Assembly (NCBI RefSeq): GCF_008838325.1 | Contig: NZ_CP042829.1 | Location: 620,001 to 684,000, forward strand | DNA from: Tepidiforma bonchosmolovskayae | GTDB taxonomy: Bacteria; Chloroflexota; Dehalococcoidia; Tepidiformales; Tepidiformaceae | Length of the DNA stretch: 64,000 nucleotides | Direction of reading: 5' to 3' | In this document: positions 16,025-24,890 of the stretch, piece after piece | Position numbering within the stretch: position 1 is the stretch's first letter | Layout: each line of letters begins with the position of its first letter | Translations under genes and position numbers: made by a program | The notes under the pieces: generated by a model | The model's database searches: none | What the model saw: only the letters and a program-made list of their open reading frames with translations | What the model was told of the DNA's origin: nothing

Positions 16025-16861
16025 ATGGCAGAGAACGGACCGATTCTGATCCCGCTCGACGGTTCGAGCCTTGCGGAGTATGCGCTCGTCGACGCCGCGT
16101 GGCTGAAGCAGGTCACAGGGCTGCCGGTGCGGCTCATCCACGTGATGGAGCACGACGGGACGCCCGAGGAGCGGCAGCATGCGGCGGAGAAGTTCCGGGA
16201 GTACGCGACGGCGCAGGCTGAGAAGCACGGCCTGGGCGAGGTGACGTGCGACGTGGTCGTAGGGCCGCCTGCGAAGGAGATTCTGCAGGCGGCGGAGACG
16301 GCCTCGTACGTGGTCATTGCGACGCACGGGCGGGGCGGCTTCAAGGCGATGGTCCTCGGGAGCGTGGCGGACAAGGTGATCCGGGGTTCGAAGGTGCCGG
16401 TGCTGGCGGAGCCGGGGACGGAGGCGCCAGAGCCGCCCGGGAACGGCCGGCCGATCCTCGTGGCGCTCGACGGTTCCGAGGACGCGGAGAAGGGGCTGGC
16501 CCTCGCGCGGGAGCTGGCGGCGAAGGCGGAGCTGCCGCTGGTGCTCCTGCGGGCGTACAGCGTGCCGCCGCCCGCGGGGATCGAGTTCTCGTACTACCCG
16601 GCGGATCTTTCGGCGACGCTGGAAGCGGCGGCACGGGAGTACCTCCAGGCCACGGCGAAGCCGGGCGAGCGGACCGTGCTGGTGCAGGGCGACGCCGCGA
16701 CGGCGATCCTGGAGGTTGCAGAGCAGGAGAAGGCGAGCCTGATTGTGATGACATCGACGGGCAAAGGCCTGCTGAAGCGGCTCGCGCTGGGGAGCACGAC
16801 CGACCGGGTGGTGCACCGTACGCACCGGCCCGTGCTGGTGGTGCCCACGCATCACGACTGA
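16025..16861 (+). CDS. Universal stress protein with two UspA domains
   Basis: The 278-residue protein contains two UspA folds, about residues 1-135 and 140-278. Each begins with an ILIPLDGS or ILVALDGS strand. The nucleotide-binding loops are ATHGRGGFKAMVLGS and TSTGKGLLKRLALGS; the first Gly of the GxxGx9GS pattern is Ala or Thr, while the second Gly and the GS are kept, so ATP binding is plausible but not certain. Such proteins help survival under stress, with no known reaction. The nearest neighbours are a multicopper oxidase and a MarR regulator, so oxidative or metal stress is one possibility. Confidence 0.92.
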   Translation: MAENGPILIPLDGSSLAEYALVDAAWLKQVTGLPVRLIHVMEHDGTPEERQHAAEKFREYATAQAEKHGLGEVTCDVVVGPPAKEILQAAETASYVVIATHGRGGFKAMVLGSVADKVIRGSKVPVLAEPGTEAPEPPGNGRPILVALDGSEDAEKGLALARELAAKAELPLVLLRAYSVPPPAGIEFSYYPADLSATLEAAAREYLQATAKPGERTVLVQGDAATAILEVAEQEKASLIVMTSTGKGLLKRLALGSTTDRVVHRTHRPVLVVPTHHD

Positions 16862-16885
16862 GCGGCGGCGAGCCGACGCACGGCG

Positions 16886-17515
16886 ATGGGCGGAGCGGAC
16901 GGCGGCCCGGACCGGACGAAGCGGGAGTTTCCGCGGTCGCGGCTGGAGGAGCGGGCCGCGGCGTGGGTCGCCGAGGGCGGGCTCGAGGCGGAGACGTTTT
17001 TCGCGGCCTACGACCTGAACTCGGCGGGGCAGCTGCTGCTGAGCGCGCTGAACCAGGCGATGCAGAAGGCGCTGGGGCTGACGTACGAGGCGTGGCGCAT
17101 CCTGTGGCTGCTGGAGCTGGTGCCGACGAGCGAGCCGCGGCGGCTCGCGCACACGCTCTGGCTGAGCCGGCCGGCGGTGACGGCTTCGCTGAACCGGCTG
17201 GAGGAGCTGGGGTACATCACCCGGCAGCGGGCGGCGAACGACCGGCGGCTGGTGGTGGTGGAGGCGACGGCCGCCGGCAGGGAGGCGGCGGAGCGCGGGC
17301 GGACGGCCTATGTCGAGCTGGTGCGCCAGTTCTTTGAGGGGTTCAGCGAGGAGGAACGGGCGGAGCTGTCGCGGCTGGCGCGGGCATTCTGGCGGCTGAA
17401 CTACGAGGCGGCGCGCCGGGCGGGCATGGAGCCGAAGGTGCGGCCGGCGGTGGTTGCGCTGCCGCAGGACAAGCGCACGGAGGGGACGGACGGGGGCGAG
17501 CAGGCGGGGGGCTAG
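16886..17515 (+). CDS. MarR-family transcriptional regulator
   Basis: This 209-residue winged-helix dimer would bind operator DNA and respond to small ligands. The DNA-binding part is visible as YEAWRILWLLELV, HTLWLSRPAVTASLNRLEEL (recognition helix) and the wing GYITRQRAANDRRLVVVEAT. It has extra residues at both ends compared with the usual 140-160, with a polar C-terminal tail. It begins 24 bases after the UspA stop and ends 3 bases before a perfect inverted repeat in the promoter of the CoA-transferase gene. Control of that gene, and possibly of itself, is inferred. Confidence 0.9.
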   Translation: MGGADGGPDRTKREFPRSRLEERAAAWVAEGGLEAETFFAAYDLNSAGQLLLSALNQAMQKALGLTYEAWRILWLLELVPTSEPRRLAHTLWLSRPAVTASLNRLEELGYITRQRAANDRRLVVVEATAAGREAAERGRTAYVELVRQFFEGFSEEERAELSRLARAFWRLNYEAARRAGMEPKVRPAVVALPQDKRTEGTDGGEQAGG

Positions 17516-17518
17516 CCT

Positions 17519-17540
17519 ACGTTCACGCGAACGTTAGAAT
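17519..17540 (+). promoter_or_regulatory. Inverted-repeat operator adjoining the -10 box of the CoA-transferase promoter
   Basis: ACGTTC at 17519-17524 and GAACGT at 17529-17534 are a perfect inverted repeat spaced by ACGC. It abuts the -10 box TAGAAT at 17535-17540. A protein bound here would occupy the spacer between -35 and -10 and block polymerase. The adjacent MarR gene is the obvious candidate regulator. Confidence 0.6.
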
Positions 17541-17560
17541 AGGCGGCCGGAGGGACAGAG

Positions 17561-18835
17561 ATGGCAACCGGACCGCTGCAGGGCGTCAAGGTACTCGAGT
17601 TTTCGCAGATCATCGCGGGGCCGTTTTGCGGCATGCACCTGGCCGACATGGGGGCGCAGGTCACGAAGTTCGAGCCGCTGGAAGGCGAGCCGTGGCGGGT
17701 GTTCGTGGAGCTGGTGCCGAAGGAGTCGCGGACGTTCGCGAGCCTGAACCGCGGGAAGCGGGGCGTGGCGATGGACATGACGCGGCCGGAGGCGCAGGAA
17801 GTGATCCACCGGCTGGTGCGCGACGCGGATGTGGTGGTGATCAACTACCGCCCGGGCGTGGCCGAGCAGCTGCGGATCGACTACGAGACGCTCAGGGCGA
17901 TCAATCCGCGGCTGATCTACTGCGAGAACACGGCGTACGGGCGGTACGGGCCGCTGGCGCACCGGGGCGGCTACGACCTCGTGGTGCAGGCGATGACGGG
18001 CCTGATGGCGGGCGAAGCGAAGATGCAGGGCGACGTGCCGACCTACATCTACCCGGCGGTTGCGGACTACGCGACGGGCATTCAGATGGCGAACGCCATC
18101 TGCGCGGCGCTCTTCTACCGCGAGCGGACCGGGAAGGGGCAGCGCATCGACTGCACGCTGATGGGGACGGCGATTGCGATGCAGACGAGCCAGTTCACGT
18201 GGATTCGGGCGTTCGACGAGGAGGTTATCCCGCCGATGCTTGCGGAGCTGCAGCAGGCGCGGGCGGAGATGAAGAGCTTCGCGGAGCAGGTGGCGGTCCA
18301 CAACAAGTACCGGCCGGCGGCCGCGGGGAACATCTACTACCGGGTGTACCAGACGAAGGACGGGTTCATCGCGGTCGGCGCGCTCAGCCACTCGCTGCGG
18401 CTGAAGGTGCTGGCCGCGACGGGGCTCAGGGACCCGCGGTTCCGGGAGGACGGGAGTTTCGAGATGAATCCGCCGGGATGGGAGGTCGAGGGGCCGAAGC
18501 TGGTGCAGGAGGCGGAGGCGCTGTTCCGGACGAAGACGACCGAGGAGTGGGCGGAGACCATGGAGCGGCACGGGGTGCCGGCCGGGCCGCTGTACTTTAT
18601 CGAGGAGCTGTTCGACCACCCGCAGACGCTGGCGAACGGTCTGCAGGTGGAGCTGGACCATCCCCTGCTGGGGCCGTACAAGATGGTGGGCCCGCCGTTC
18701 CAGATGTCGGAGGCGCGGCTGGCGGCGCAGGGGCCGAGCCCGATGCTGGGGGAGCACACGGACGAGGTGCTGGCTGAGGCCGGCCTGGGCGCAGAGGAGA
18801 TTGCGGCGCTCCGTGCGGCGGGGGTAGTGCGGTAG
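17561..18835 (+). CDS. Class-III (CaiB/BaiF) CoA transferase
   Basis: This 424-residue enzyme would move CoA between organic acids, forming an aspartyl-CoA intermediate. Family marks are LEFSQIIAGPFCGMHLADMG near the start, LNRGKRGVAMDM, and the active-site region VADYATGIQMANAICAALFY, whose Asp is the likely catalytic residue, then RTGKGQRIDCTL. It starts 20 bases after a TAGAAT box with a GGAGGGAC ribosome site. A MarR gene precedes it, and a second class-III transferase lies at 52934. The acid it uses is not predictable. Confidence 0.93.
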   Translation: MATGPLQGVKVLEFSQIIAGPFCGMHLADMGAQVTKFEPLEGEPWRVFVELVPKESRTFASLNRGKRGVAMDMTRPEAQEVIHRLVRDADVVVINYRPGVAEQLRIDYETLRAINPRLIYCENTAYGRYGPLAHRGGYDLVVQAMTGLMAGEAKMQGDVPTYIYPAVADYATGIQMANAICAALFYRERTGKGQRIDCTLMGTAIAMQTSQFTWIRAFDEEVIPPMLAELQQARAEMKSFAEQVAVHNKYRPAAAGNIYYRVYQTKDGFIAVGALSHSLRLKVLAATGLRDPRFREDGSFEMNPPGWEVEGPKLVQEAEALFRTKTTEEWAETMERHGVPAGPLYFIEELFDHPQTLANGLQVELDHPLLGPYKMVGPPFQMSEARLAAQGPSPMLGEHTDEVLAEAGLGAEEIAALRAAGVVR

Positions 18836-18847
18836 CGGGCGGCGGGT

Positions 18848-19777
18848 TCAGCGGGCGCCGGCCGCGGAGCGGAAGGCTTCGACGGTGCGGCGGATGCCTT
18901 CTTCGAAGCTGACCTCGGGCTGCCAGCCGAGCACCTCGCGGGCGCGGGTGCAATCGAGCCAGAAGTTGCGGACGTCGCCGGGGCGGGGCGGGCCGTGGCG
19001 GGGCGGCACGGTGTTGCCGGTTGCCTCGGAGAGGACGCGGTAGATTTCGTTGACGGTGGTGCCGACGCCGGTGCCGATGTTCGCGACGAGGCCGTTGCCG
19101 GCTTCGAGAGCGAGGAGGTTGGCGCGGGCGATATCGGCGACGTAGAGGTAGTCCTTGCGCTGTTCGCCATCGCCGTCGATGGTGCAGGGCTGACCGGCGA
19201 GCATGAGGCCGGTGAAAATGGCGACCACGCCGGCCTCGCCGTGGGGGTCCTGCCGGGGGCCGAAGGCGTTGCCGTAGCGGAAGGTGGTGAATTCGATGCC
19301 GGCGGTGCGGGCGGCGAGTTCGACGTAAAGCTCGCCGACGTACTTGGAGGCGCCGTAGTTGGAGCGGGGGGCGATGGGGTGGTCTTCGGGGACGGGAAGG
19401 GTCTGCGGCTCGCCGTAGACGGTGCCGCCGGAGGAGGCGTAGATGATCTTGCGGACGCCGTACTGGATGGCGAGGGCGCAGACGCGGGCGGTGCCGCCGC
19501 CGTTGACTTCGAGGTCGTGGACGGGGTCGGCCTGGCCGACTTTGACGCTGGCCTGGGCGGCGTGGTGGCTGATGACCTCGGGGCGGAAGTCGGCGACGAT
19601 CCGCTCGAACTCGCGGGCGTGGATATCGACCTCGTAGAGGCGGGCGTCGCGGTTGACGTTGGAGCGGCGGCCGGTGGCGAGGTTGTCGACAACGGCGACG
19701 TCATGGCCGGCTTCGACGAAGGCATCGACGATGTGGGAGCCGATGAAGCCGGCGCCGCCGGTCACGAGGATGCGCAT
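18848..19777 (-). CDS. NAD-dependent sugar-nucleotide epimerase (GalE-like SDR)
   Basis: This 309-residue extended short-chain dehydrogenase has the Rossmann motif TGGAGFIGSH at the N-terminus, a Ser/Thr-rich catalytic strand (YASSGGTVYGE) and the catalytic Tyr-Lys in YGASKYVGEL. QRKDYLYVADIARANL is the substrate-side motif typical of UDP-glucose 4-epimerases. Bacterial relatives act in polysaccharide or glycoprotein sugar supply. It lies at the downstream end of the minus-strand surface-protein cluster, consistent with glycan decoration of those proteins, though this link is inference. The exact sugar is not determined. Confidence 0.9.
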   Translation of the reverse strand: MRILVTGGAGFIGSHIVDAFVEAGHDVAVVDNLATGRRSNVNRDARLYEVDIHAREFERIVADFRPEVISHHAAQASVKVGQADPVHDLEVNGGGTARVCALAIQYGVRKIIYASSGGTVYGEPQTLPVPEDHPIAPRSNYGASKYVGELYVELAARTAGIEFTTFRYGNAFGPRQDPHGEAGVVAIFTGLMLAGQPCTIDGDGEQRKDYLYVADIARANLLALEAGNGLVANIGTGVGTTVNEIYRVLSEATGNTVPPRHGPPRPGDVRNFWLDCTRAREVLGWQPEVSFEEGIRRTVEAFRSAAGAR

Positions 19778-19817
19778 CGAGTCCCAGTGTGCGCGACGGG
19801 GGCCAACGGGCAACCGG

Positions 19818-20318
19818 TCAGGCGGGCTGGCGGAGGCGGGCGAGGCCCCAGCCGATGGCGGCGCAGGCGGCCCCGGCGATGACGCCGCCGACGAGGATGG
19901 GGACGATGAAGTCGGTGACGGGGGCGCCCGAGGCGACCTGGGCCCACTTGGCGATGCCGACGTTGAGGGCGAATCCGGCGGCGAAGCCCCAGGCGGCCCA
20001 CTGGCGTTCGCGGGGGGTGCGGCCGAGGTCGAGCTCGGCGAGGACGCCGACGACGGGGTTGGCCTGGTCGAGCCTGGCGGCCTCGGCTTCGAGGGCGGCG
20101 ACCAGCTCGTCGATGAGGGCATCCGGGACTGAGTCGAGGATGCGCTCGAAGGCGGCGGGGTCGTCGGCCGGGGCCGGCCCGGGCGCCTCGAGTTCGCGGC
20201 GGAGCGCGGCGAGCGGGCGGGCACAGGCGTCGCAGAGGGGGCGGCCGCGGGTCCAATCGGCGAAGGTGAGGGCGCGGCCGCAGGAGGCGCAGCGGGTGCG
20301 GTTGGCGGCGGCTGGCAT
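19818..20318 (-). CDS. Zinc-ribbon protein with two membrane helices
   Basis: The 166-residue protein starts with a CxxC pair (RCASCGRAL) and a second one (PLCDACARPL), forming an N-terminal zinc ribbon. A charged helical stretch follows (residues about 40-105). The C-terminus has two hydrophobic segments, AAWGFAAGFALNVGIAKWAQ and FIVPILVGGVIAGAACAAIG. The ribbon is likely cytoplasmic. No family is recognised. It begins 2 bases after the stop of the TP-repeat lipoprotein gene and is surely in the same transcript. Confidence 0.7.
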   Translation of the reverse strand: MPAAANRTRCASCGRALTFADWTRGRPLCDACARPLAALRRELEAPGPAPADDPAAFERILDSVPDALIDELVAALEAEAARLDQANPVVGVLAELDLGRTPRERQWAAWGFAAGFALNVGIAKWAQVASGAPVTDFIVPILVGGVIAGAACAAIGWGLARLRQPA

Positions 20319-20320
20319 CG

Positions 20321-20887
20321 TCAGCCCTCGGTCGGCGGCGGTGTGGGGGTACCGTTCGAACCGCCTTCGGTGGGCGGACGCGGGGTGGGCGTCGGGGTCG
20401 GGGTCCGGGTGGGGGTCGGCGTCGGGGTGGGGGTCGGCGTCGGGGTGGGGGTCCGGGTCGGGGTGGCAGTTGGGGTGGGCGTCGGGGTGGCGCCTTCGCT
20501 GCCGGCGGGGGTGGGCGTGGGCGAGGCCGGGCGGGGCGTGGGGGTTGGGGTGCCGGGGCGCGGGGTGGGCGTGGGGGTGGTGCGGTCGCCGGCTACGGTG
20601 GCGGTCGGGCTGGCGCCGGGGGTGGTTGAGGGCGCGGCCTTGCCGGGCTCCTGGTCCTGGGCGGCGAGGACTTCGTTTTGTGGGGTTTCGGAGAAGACTT
20701 CCATGCCGGCACCGGCGCCCTGGAGCTGGGAGAGGAGCTGGGGGAGGCGGGACCCGCCCGACTGGCCCTGGGGCGCGGGCGTGGCGACCGAGCCATCCGG
20801 CGCGTAGGCGAGGCAGCCGGCGGCGAGGAGCCCGGCCAGCGGCAGGAGGGCAGCAGCGGCGGCGAGGCGCGGGAGGGTGCGGGGCAT
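20321..20887 (-). CDS. Secreted lipoprotein with long Thr-Pro repeat tail
   Basis: About 188 residues. The N-terminus is a lipoprotein signal ending in LLAAGC. After a short Gln/Ser-rich region the C-terminal half is almost pure Thr-Pro repeats broken by Arg, Gly or Ala. Such TP-rich stretches usually act as extended cell-wall spacers and O-glycosylation targets. No folded domain is seen. It belongs to the minus-strand surface cluster. Length may vary between strains because of the repeat DNA. Confidence 0.65.
   Translation of the reverse strand: MPRTLPRLAAAAALLPLAGLLAAGCLAYAPDGSVATPAPQGQSGGSRLPQLLSQLQGAGAGMEVFSETPQNEVLAAQDQEPGKAAPSTTPGASPTATVAGDRTTPTPTPRPGTPTPTPRPASPTPTPAGSEGATPTPTPTATPTRTPTPTPTPTPTPTPTRTPTPTPTPRPPTEGGSNGTPTPPPTEG
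20381..20582 (-). repeat. Low-complexity tandem repeat DNA coding Thr-Pro
   Basis: A run of near-identical 6- and 12-base units (on the plus strand ggggtcggcgtc-like) encodes the Thr-Pro tail of the lipoprotein. The units differ mainly at third codon positions and the reading frame is intact. It is prone to slippage. Confidence 0.8.
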
Positions 20888-21000
20888 GGTTCGAGGGTAG
20901 CGGCGGGCGGCCGCGGGCGGCATCGGCAGGGCACCGATTCGCCGGCGGCGGATGCCGTAGGGGAAGACCCGGCCGGTGCGGAGCGATGGCTGCATGGCGG

Positions 21001-23157
21001 CTACCTCACGGCGATGGTGGCGGTGGCGGCGCTGCGGTACTCGGTGCCGCCGGCGGTGGCGAAGGCTTCGATGGTGACGGAGGTGCCGCGGAAGGCGCGG
21101 CGGTCGACTCCGACGACCGGGAGCTCCCAGCGGGCGGAGCCGGCGGCGGTCATCACGTTCTGGACGGGGTCGTTCTGCCAGGCGGCTGCTGCTGCGTTCC
21201 AGTACTTGCCGTCGGAGGCGCGGCGAATGACGAGGCGGACCTGCGTCGGCGCGAGGGTGCCGGATTCGACGCGGAAGGCGAGACGGCTGCGCGGCACGGG
21301 GCCGGAGACGGCCGGGAAGGTGAGCTGGGAGGTGACGGTGGGCGGCGCAGCCGTGACATCGAAGGGAGCGCTGGTGGCCGGCGTGAGCGCCGGCGAGGCG
21401 GTTGCGGCCAGGGTGTAGCCGGTGCCGGCGGGGGTGACGGTGCAGCCTGTGAAGGCGGCAACCCCGGCCGTGACGGTCTTCGAAAGGCCGCCGGTGCAGG
21501 TCAGCGTGGCGCCGCCGGAGATGGCGAGGGTGACAATGGTGGTGCTGTCGGACGTGACGGTGGCGCCGGCGGCGGTCTGGACGGCGACGACAGGCTGGAC
21601 CGCGAGGGGCTGGCCGGCGACGCCGTTGCCGGGCTGGGTGGTGAAGGCGAGCTTGCTGGCGGCTGCGGTGACGGTGAAGGTCTGCGGGGCGGAGGTGCCG
21701 CCGCCGGGCGCCGGGTTGAACACGGTGACGGAGGCGGTGCCGGGCGCGGCGAGGTTTGCGGCGGGGATGACGGCGGTCAGGCTGGTCGAGGAGTTGAAGG
21801 TGACGGACGCGAGCGGGACGCCGTTCCAGCGGACTTCGCTGGCGGCGACGAAGCCGGAGCCGGTGAGCGCCAGGGTGACGGGGCCGGAACCGGCGACTGC
21901 GCTGTTTGGGCTGATGGAGGTCAGCACGGGCAGGGGGTTGGACGCGCCGGGGACCTCGATAACGAGGACGTTGGTGCCGCCGACGTTGTAGCTGGCGGTG
22001 ATGGTGTAGGTGCCGGAGGCCGAGGGAGTGAAGGTGACGCCGGACTGGCTGGAACCGCAGCCCGAAGCGGCGGCCACGGTGCCGACTCCGGGGCCCGTCA
22101 CGGAGAAGTCGCTGAGCTGGAGGAGAGGGCTGGCGGATTCCTTGCCGATGAGCAGGGTCGCATCGGCGGGCTGGGCTGCACCGGCGGCGGCACTGTTCGG
22201 GACGTCGGCGGGAACTGCGGCGGTGCAGACGGTGATCGGCGAGCCGACGGCGGGGGCGCCGGAGGTGCGCTGGAGACCGACTTCGTGGACCGTGACGGCG
22301 GGCAGCGTTATGCCGGAGATGCCGAGGGCGGGAGCGGAGAGGACCGGGGCGATGTCGTCGCCGGCGGCAGTGTTGTCGGGCCGGAGGGTGATCGTGATGG
22401 TGAGCGTCGCGCCGTCGGCGAGGGAGGCATTGGTGCAGAAGGCCTGGCTTCCCGTAACGCTGCCGGTGCCGGAGGAGCAGGTCACGGCCTCGACGATGGC
22501 GTTGGGGAGGTCGACGGTCGCGGTGAAGGGGCCGGTGGCGGCGCCGGAGTCGTTCTGGATCGTGGCGGTGTAGGTGACGGGAGCACGTTCGAAGGTCGCG
22601 GACGGCGCGGCGGAGCCCCCAATTGTGAACACGGCAGCGGAGAAGACGGTGAGCGTGCCGGCGCCGACGAAGCTGTCGCCGCCGTTGGCGGCGGAGTCGG
22701 GAGCGCCGTCGGATGGGCCGGCGCGCATGACGGCATTCGCGGCCGACGTGGTGGAGTTGGCAGTGATGGTGAAGCGGAGGGTGAGGTCGACGAGGTTGCC
22801 CACAGGGACCTGGCCATAGCTGCAGCGAACGGTCCCGGGTGAGGGAGTGTTGTCGGTGCAGGTCACGGACGCGGGCGTGGAGAACCCCTCTACAAAGTGC
22901 AGGCCGGTAGGGTAGGTAAATTCGAAGAGGAGCGGCGGGACGCCGGGGCTGACGGCGACCGTAGCGGTCACGGTGAAGGTGACCTCGGAGCCGACCTGGA
23001 CGGTTGCGGGGGCCGCGGGCGACTGGGTGACCGTGAAGCTGACGTCACCTTCGGCGAGGGCGTGGGCCGGCCTCGAGCCGCCCAGGAGCAGGAGCAGGAC
23101 GAGCGCGGCGAGGGCGGCCGGGAAAAGGCGCGCGGGGAGGCCGCTGGAGGTGAGCAC
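21001..23157 (-). CDS. Large exported protein with DUF11-like and IPT/TIG domains
   Basis: About 718 residues beginning at the GTG at 23157, which has an excellent AGGAGG site 6 bases upstream. A signal peptide covers the first 35 or so residues ([19 protein letters not shown], then AHALAEG). Next come two DUF11-like beta-sandwich regions, with paired cysteines ([32 protein letters not shown]). An IPT/TIG domain follows ([20 protein letters not shown] with [14 protein letters not shown]), and then an Ig-like region and a C-terminal beta domain. There is no membrane anchor at the C-terminus. It is likely a cell-surface or matrix protein, paired with the gene immediately upstream. Confidence 0.8.
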   Translation of the reverse strand: MLTSSGLPARLFPAALAALVLLLLLGGSRPAHALAEGDVSFTVTQSPAAPATVQVGSEVTFTVTATVAVSPGVPPLLFEFTYPTGLHFVEGFSTPASVTCTDNTPSPGTVRCSYGQVPVGNLVDLTLRFTITANSTTSAANAVMRAGPSDGAPDSAANGGDSFVGAGTLTVFSAAVFTIGGSAAPSATFERAPVTYTATIQNDSGAATGPFTATVDLPNAIVEAVTCSSGTGSVTGSQAFCTNASLADGATLTITITLRPDNTAAGDDIAPVLSAPALGISGITLPAVTVHEVGLQRTSGAPAVGSPITVCTAAVPADVPNSAAAGAAQPADATLLIGKESASPLLQLSDFSVTGPGVGTVAAASGCGSSQSGVTFTPSASGTYTITASYNVGGTNVLVIEVPGASNPLPVLTSISPNSAVAGSGPVTLALTGSGFVAASEVRWNGVPLASVTFNSSTSLTAVIPAANLAAPGTASVTVFNPAPGGGTSAPQTFTVTAAASKLAFTTQPGNGVAGQPLAVQPVVAVQTAAGATVTSDSTTIVTLAISGGATLTCTGGLSKTVTAGVAAFTGCTVTPAGTGYTLAATASPALTPATSAPFDVTAAPPTVTSQLTFPAVSGPVPRSRLAFRVESGTLAPTQVRLVIRRASDGKYWNAAAAAWQNDPVQNVMTAAGSARWELPVVGVDRRAFRGTSVTIEAFATAGGTEYRSAATATIAVR

Positions 23158-23167
23158 TGGGGGCCTC

Positions 23168-23947
23168 CTAGTAGGTGTAGCTGATGGTGATGCCGCGGAG
23201 CTTCGAGGCGGTGCCGCCGGTGAGGTCGACGACGAGGAAGTAGACGTTGGCGCCGTTATCGACCTGGTGGGCATAGGCGGAGGCGGTCTGCGGCGAGGGC
23301 CCGGCGCTGGAGAGGACCTCGGCGAGCTTGTAGACCTGCCCGGGGGTATCGCCGTTGGCGATCGGGGTGTAGTCGAGGCGGATCTTGACGGTGTCGCCGG
23401 TGCCTTCGAAGGCGGCGGTCATGGAGGTGATGGTTGCGCCGTGGGGAAGAGTGACGGGGGCGAAGTACCGCTGGGAGGCGGGGTCGGTGTTGAGGGGGTA
23501 GAGCTGGTTGAAGCCCTTTTCGTAGACGGCGAGGTCGCTGGCGGGAACGAAGGTGCTGGCGGCGATGCTGATCTTGCCGGCGCCGCCGGGCGCGGAACCG
23601 GCCGGGGGTGCGCCGGTGTTGAATTCGCGGCCGCTGCCGGTGTAGTGGACCCAGATGGCATCGCCGGGGTTGATGGTTGAGAGGGTATTGACGAAGCCGG
23701 GAACGCCGGGGGCATAGAGCTGGTAGGACTGGGTGGCGGGGTCCCAGCGGTAGACGGCGGTGTACTCGCCGGTGAGGGGCGCGAGGGCCTGCGCGGGCGG
23801 GGCAGATGCGCCGAAGTAGGCGATGTTGTTCCAGCCGCGGAGGAGCTGGGCGGCGCTGGCGCCGGTTCCGCCGGCGAGGACGGCCACAGCGACGGCGACG
23901 GCGGAGAGCGCGGGGAGGGCGAGGGCGGTGAGGAGCCGGGTTCGCAT
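23168..23947 (-). CDS. Exported protein with N-terminal GWN module
   Basis: The 259-residue protein has a signal peptide ending near ASAAQ. It then carries a module of about 75 residues: GWNNIAYFG, AVYRWDPATQSYQLY, GVPGFVNTLSTI and GDAIWVHY. The same pattern closes the 1297-residue protein encoded at 29548, so this is a shared domain. The rest of the protein (residues about 120-259) is beta-rich, with KIRLDYTPIANGDTPGQVYK, and has no known motif. It sits 10 bases upstream of the IPT-domain gene, so the two are probably made together. Function is unknown; a carbohydrate- or wall-binding role is a guess. Confidence 0.7.
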   Translation of the reverse strand: MRTRLLTALALPALSAVAVAVAVLAGGTGASAAQLLRGWNNIAYFGASAPPAQALAPLTGEYTAVYRWDPATQSYQLYAPGVPGFVNTLSTINPGDAIWVHYTGSGREFNTGAPPAGSAPGGAGKISIAASTFVPASDLAVYEKGFNQLYPLNTDPASQRYFAPVTLPHGATITSMTAAFEGTGDTVKIRLDYTPIANGDTPGQVYKLAEVLSSAGPSPQTASAYAHQVDNGANVYFLVVDLTGGTASKLRGITISYTY

Positions 23948-24022
23948 GGGTGACCTCCGGGAGCGGCTGCTCGAGTCGAAGGTCAGGGTAGGGAGGGCGC
24001 GGGTTGGGCCTTAATGGGCGAA

Positions 24023-24060
24023 GCCCCGAAGGGCGGAAGGGGGATCACCGCGTTCGGGGC
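24023..24060 (-). other. Hairpin between the sortase gene and the GWN-protein gene
   Basis: GCCCCGAA and TTCGGGGC pair over 8 bp, and GCGG/CCGC inside can extend the stem. It is either a terminator for the sortase gene (86 bases past its stop) or part of the leader of the next gene. No T-run follows. The site GGGGGAAACCCT at 24061-24072 lies beside it. Confidence 0.4.
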
Positions 24061-24145
24061 GGGGGAAACCCTGATCTGCAGGGGCGGCGCCACGGGGAGG
24101 GGGCACAGGACGCCCTGAGCGGTGTGTGACGGGCTGTGCGGGCGG

Positions 24146-24796
24146 CTACTGCCAGATGCGCTTCGCGACGACGACGTCGCGGTGGAGGTATTCGAGGCCG
24201 GTGGAATCGAGTTCGCCGCCGCAGGTGATGAGGGTCACCCACTCGTCGTAGTCGGGCTTCTGGGGCGGGTCGATAATTTCGCCCATGGGGATGGTGTCGC
24301 GGTGGTAGCGGGTGTTGGAAATGACCTCGTAGCGGTACTCGGTGCCGTTCTCCATGACGACGATGACGAGGTCGCCGGGCTGGGCTTTGGCGAGGTTGAC
24401 GAAGGGGGCCGGTTTGGAGTGGTAGTAGACGTGGGCGCTGAAGACGGCGTTTCCGCCCCAGCCGGGCCGATCGTAGATGTAGTACCAGCCGACGGCGGTG
24501 TTTTCGGCCTTCGGGGTTTCGAGGGTGTTGGTGGAGTCGACGCCGAGCTCTTCGATGGGGGCATCGACGCCGAAGCGGGGGATTTTGAGGCGGGCGACCT
24601 TACCGGCGAAGGGGGTTGGGGTCGGCGTGGGGCTGGGCCGCGGTGTCGGGGTTGCGGTCGCGGTTGCGGTGGGCTCGGGGGTTGGGGTGGGGGCAGGCTC
24701 ATCGCTGGCGTTGCTGGTGCTGCAGGCGACGCCGACGACGAGGAGGGCGAGGCCAAGAACGAAGACGGCAACGGCGAGGTTGCGGGCAAGCTTCAC
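24146..24796 (-). CDS. Sortase (class D/E-like) with TP-rich stalk
   Basis: About 216 residues from the GTG at 24796 (GGAG upstream). An N-terminal membrane helix is followed by a Thr-Pro stalk and the sortase beta-barrel. The catalytic His is in VFSAHVYYH, the catalytic Cys in TLITCGG, and the Arg lies in the last strand (HRDVVVAKR). Sortases cut a C-terminal sorting motif and join the protein to the cell wall or to another protein. A second sortase gene lies immediately upstream on the same strand. A likely substrate is encoded at 33674. Confidence 0.9.
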   Translation of the reverse strand: MKLARNLAVAVFVLGLALLVVGVACSTSNASDEPAPTPTPEPTATATATPTPRPSPTPTPTPFAGKVARLKIPRFGVDAPIEELGVDSTNTLETPKAENTAVGWYYIYDRPGWGGNAVFSAHVYYHSKPAPFVNLAKAQPGDLVIVVMENGTEYRYEVISNTRYHRDTIPMGEIIDPPQKPDYDEWVTLITCGGELDSTGLEYLHRDVVVAKRIWQ

Positions 24797-24890
24797 GGAG
24801 GCGGCTCCGGGGCGTTCGGGTTGTGGATTTACCGTAGCGCAGGGCAGCGCAACGGGCTCGGCTTCGAAAACGTGCGGTAAGGCGCGGAGG

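Noticed and set aside
15809-17152. N-terminal extension of the multicopper oxidase frame through the UspA and MarR region
   Set aside because: The extension is antisense to well-identified genes, and an ideal ribosome site precedes the Tat signal at 15808.
20381-20582. The Thr-Pro repeat DNA as a CRISPR array
   Set aside because: Units are 6-12 bases, have no unique spacers and keep an open reading frame with a lipoprotein signal.
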